Positions 14,619-14,753 of a stretch of 14,753 nt of DNA are shown here, piece after piece. The stretch is from positions 1 through 14,753 of the forward strand of contig JAMIFV010000014.1 of NCBI GenBank assembly GCA_035906055.1, read 5' to 3'. A program made the translations under genes and the position numbers. The notes below the pieces were generated by a model. That model searched no databases. It had not been told where the DNA came from and saw nothing but the letters and a program-made list of their open reading frames with translations. The stretch is from JAMIFV01 sp035906055 (GTDB lineage Bacteria > Pseudomonadota > Alphaproteobacteria > Rickettsiales > JABCZZ01). Within the stretch, counting starts at the first letter, position 1, and each line of letters starts with the position of its first letter.

Positions 14619-14753
14619 ATGAACCCACGCTTTTACCCTGTATCCGAGTCGTTTTTTGATGCGCATATATTACCATTGATTGCCGCGCATTACTCCCGCG
14701 CTGGCCGTCCGCGCAATGTCAGCCATTATCAGGTATTTTCTGCTCTGTTATAT
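14619..14753 (+). CDS. Transposase, IS5-like, N-terminal part only
   Basis: Forty-five codons run from the ATG at 14619 to the window end, with GGAG eight bases ahead. The protein begins MNPRFYPVSESFFDAHILPL and continues with HYSRAGRPRNVSHYQVFSAL. The layout (a helix with ILPLI, then GRPR followed by a helix with ALLY) resembles the N-terminus of IS5-family DDE transposases, where GRPR precedes a helix ending in NAILY. The catalytic domain lies outside the window, so completeness cannot be judged. It is divergent from the Rhs gene and may have displaced its native promoter. Confidence 0.6.
   Translation, partial: MNPRFYPVSESFFDAHILPLIAAHYSRAGRPRNVSHYQVFSALLY

Overview
The window reads as a piece of a Gram-negative chromosome, probably Pseudomonadota: it has a TonB/ExbB/ExbD envelope energiser and dTDP-L-rhamnose genes. 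An alphaproteobacterium is my guess, but nothing here proves it. The coding cores are fairly G+C-rich (72 of 120 bases at 11701-11820), while 9153-10420 is clearly A+T-rich (43 of 120 at 9181-9300). Almost every gene lies on the minus strand, so functional order runs from high to low coordinates. Both edges hold the 5' parts of transposase genes that run out of the window.

Region 1 (about 1-290) holds the start of a zinc-ribbon transposase with an apparent one-base frameshift, then a dispersed-type palindrome that closes off the sugar operon. Region 2 (287-5909) is one compact minus-strand operon: rfbA, rfbD, rfbC, a glycosyltransferase fused to a nucleotide-sugar-type SDR, a D-amino-acid-transaminase-like enzyme and a HAD phosphatase. 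Gaps are 2-3 bases or the genes overlap. The first three make and finish dTDP-L-rhamnose, and the glycosyltransferase probably uses it. The dehydratase gene rfbB is absent and must be elsewhere. Region 3 (5992-8601) is an exbB-exbD-exbD-tonB operon. Its two ExbD paralogues differ at the membrane aspartate: one has Asp21, the other Asn21.

Region 4 (8701-9152) has no gene I can defend and may be mobile-element debris. Region 5 (9153-14562) is a 1510-residue RHS/YD-repeat polymorphic-toxin-like protein. It has an A+T-rich, unrecognised C-terminal domain of about 130 residues. Two small A+T-rich genes follow: a 57-residue two-helix membrane protein and an unrecognised 213-residue protein. Together they look like a swapped-in toxin/immunity cassette. 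Region 6 (14563-14753) holds a divergent IS5-like transposase start, 56 bases from the Rhs start; its ribosome-binding site sits inside a possible hairpin.

The two most interesting items are the Rhs C-terminal cassette, with no family I recognise and a variant autocleavage motif, and the asymmetric Asp/Asn ExbD pair.
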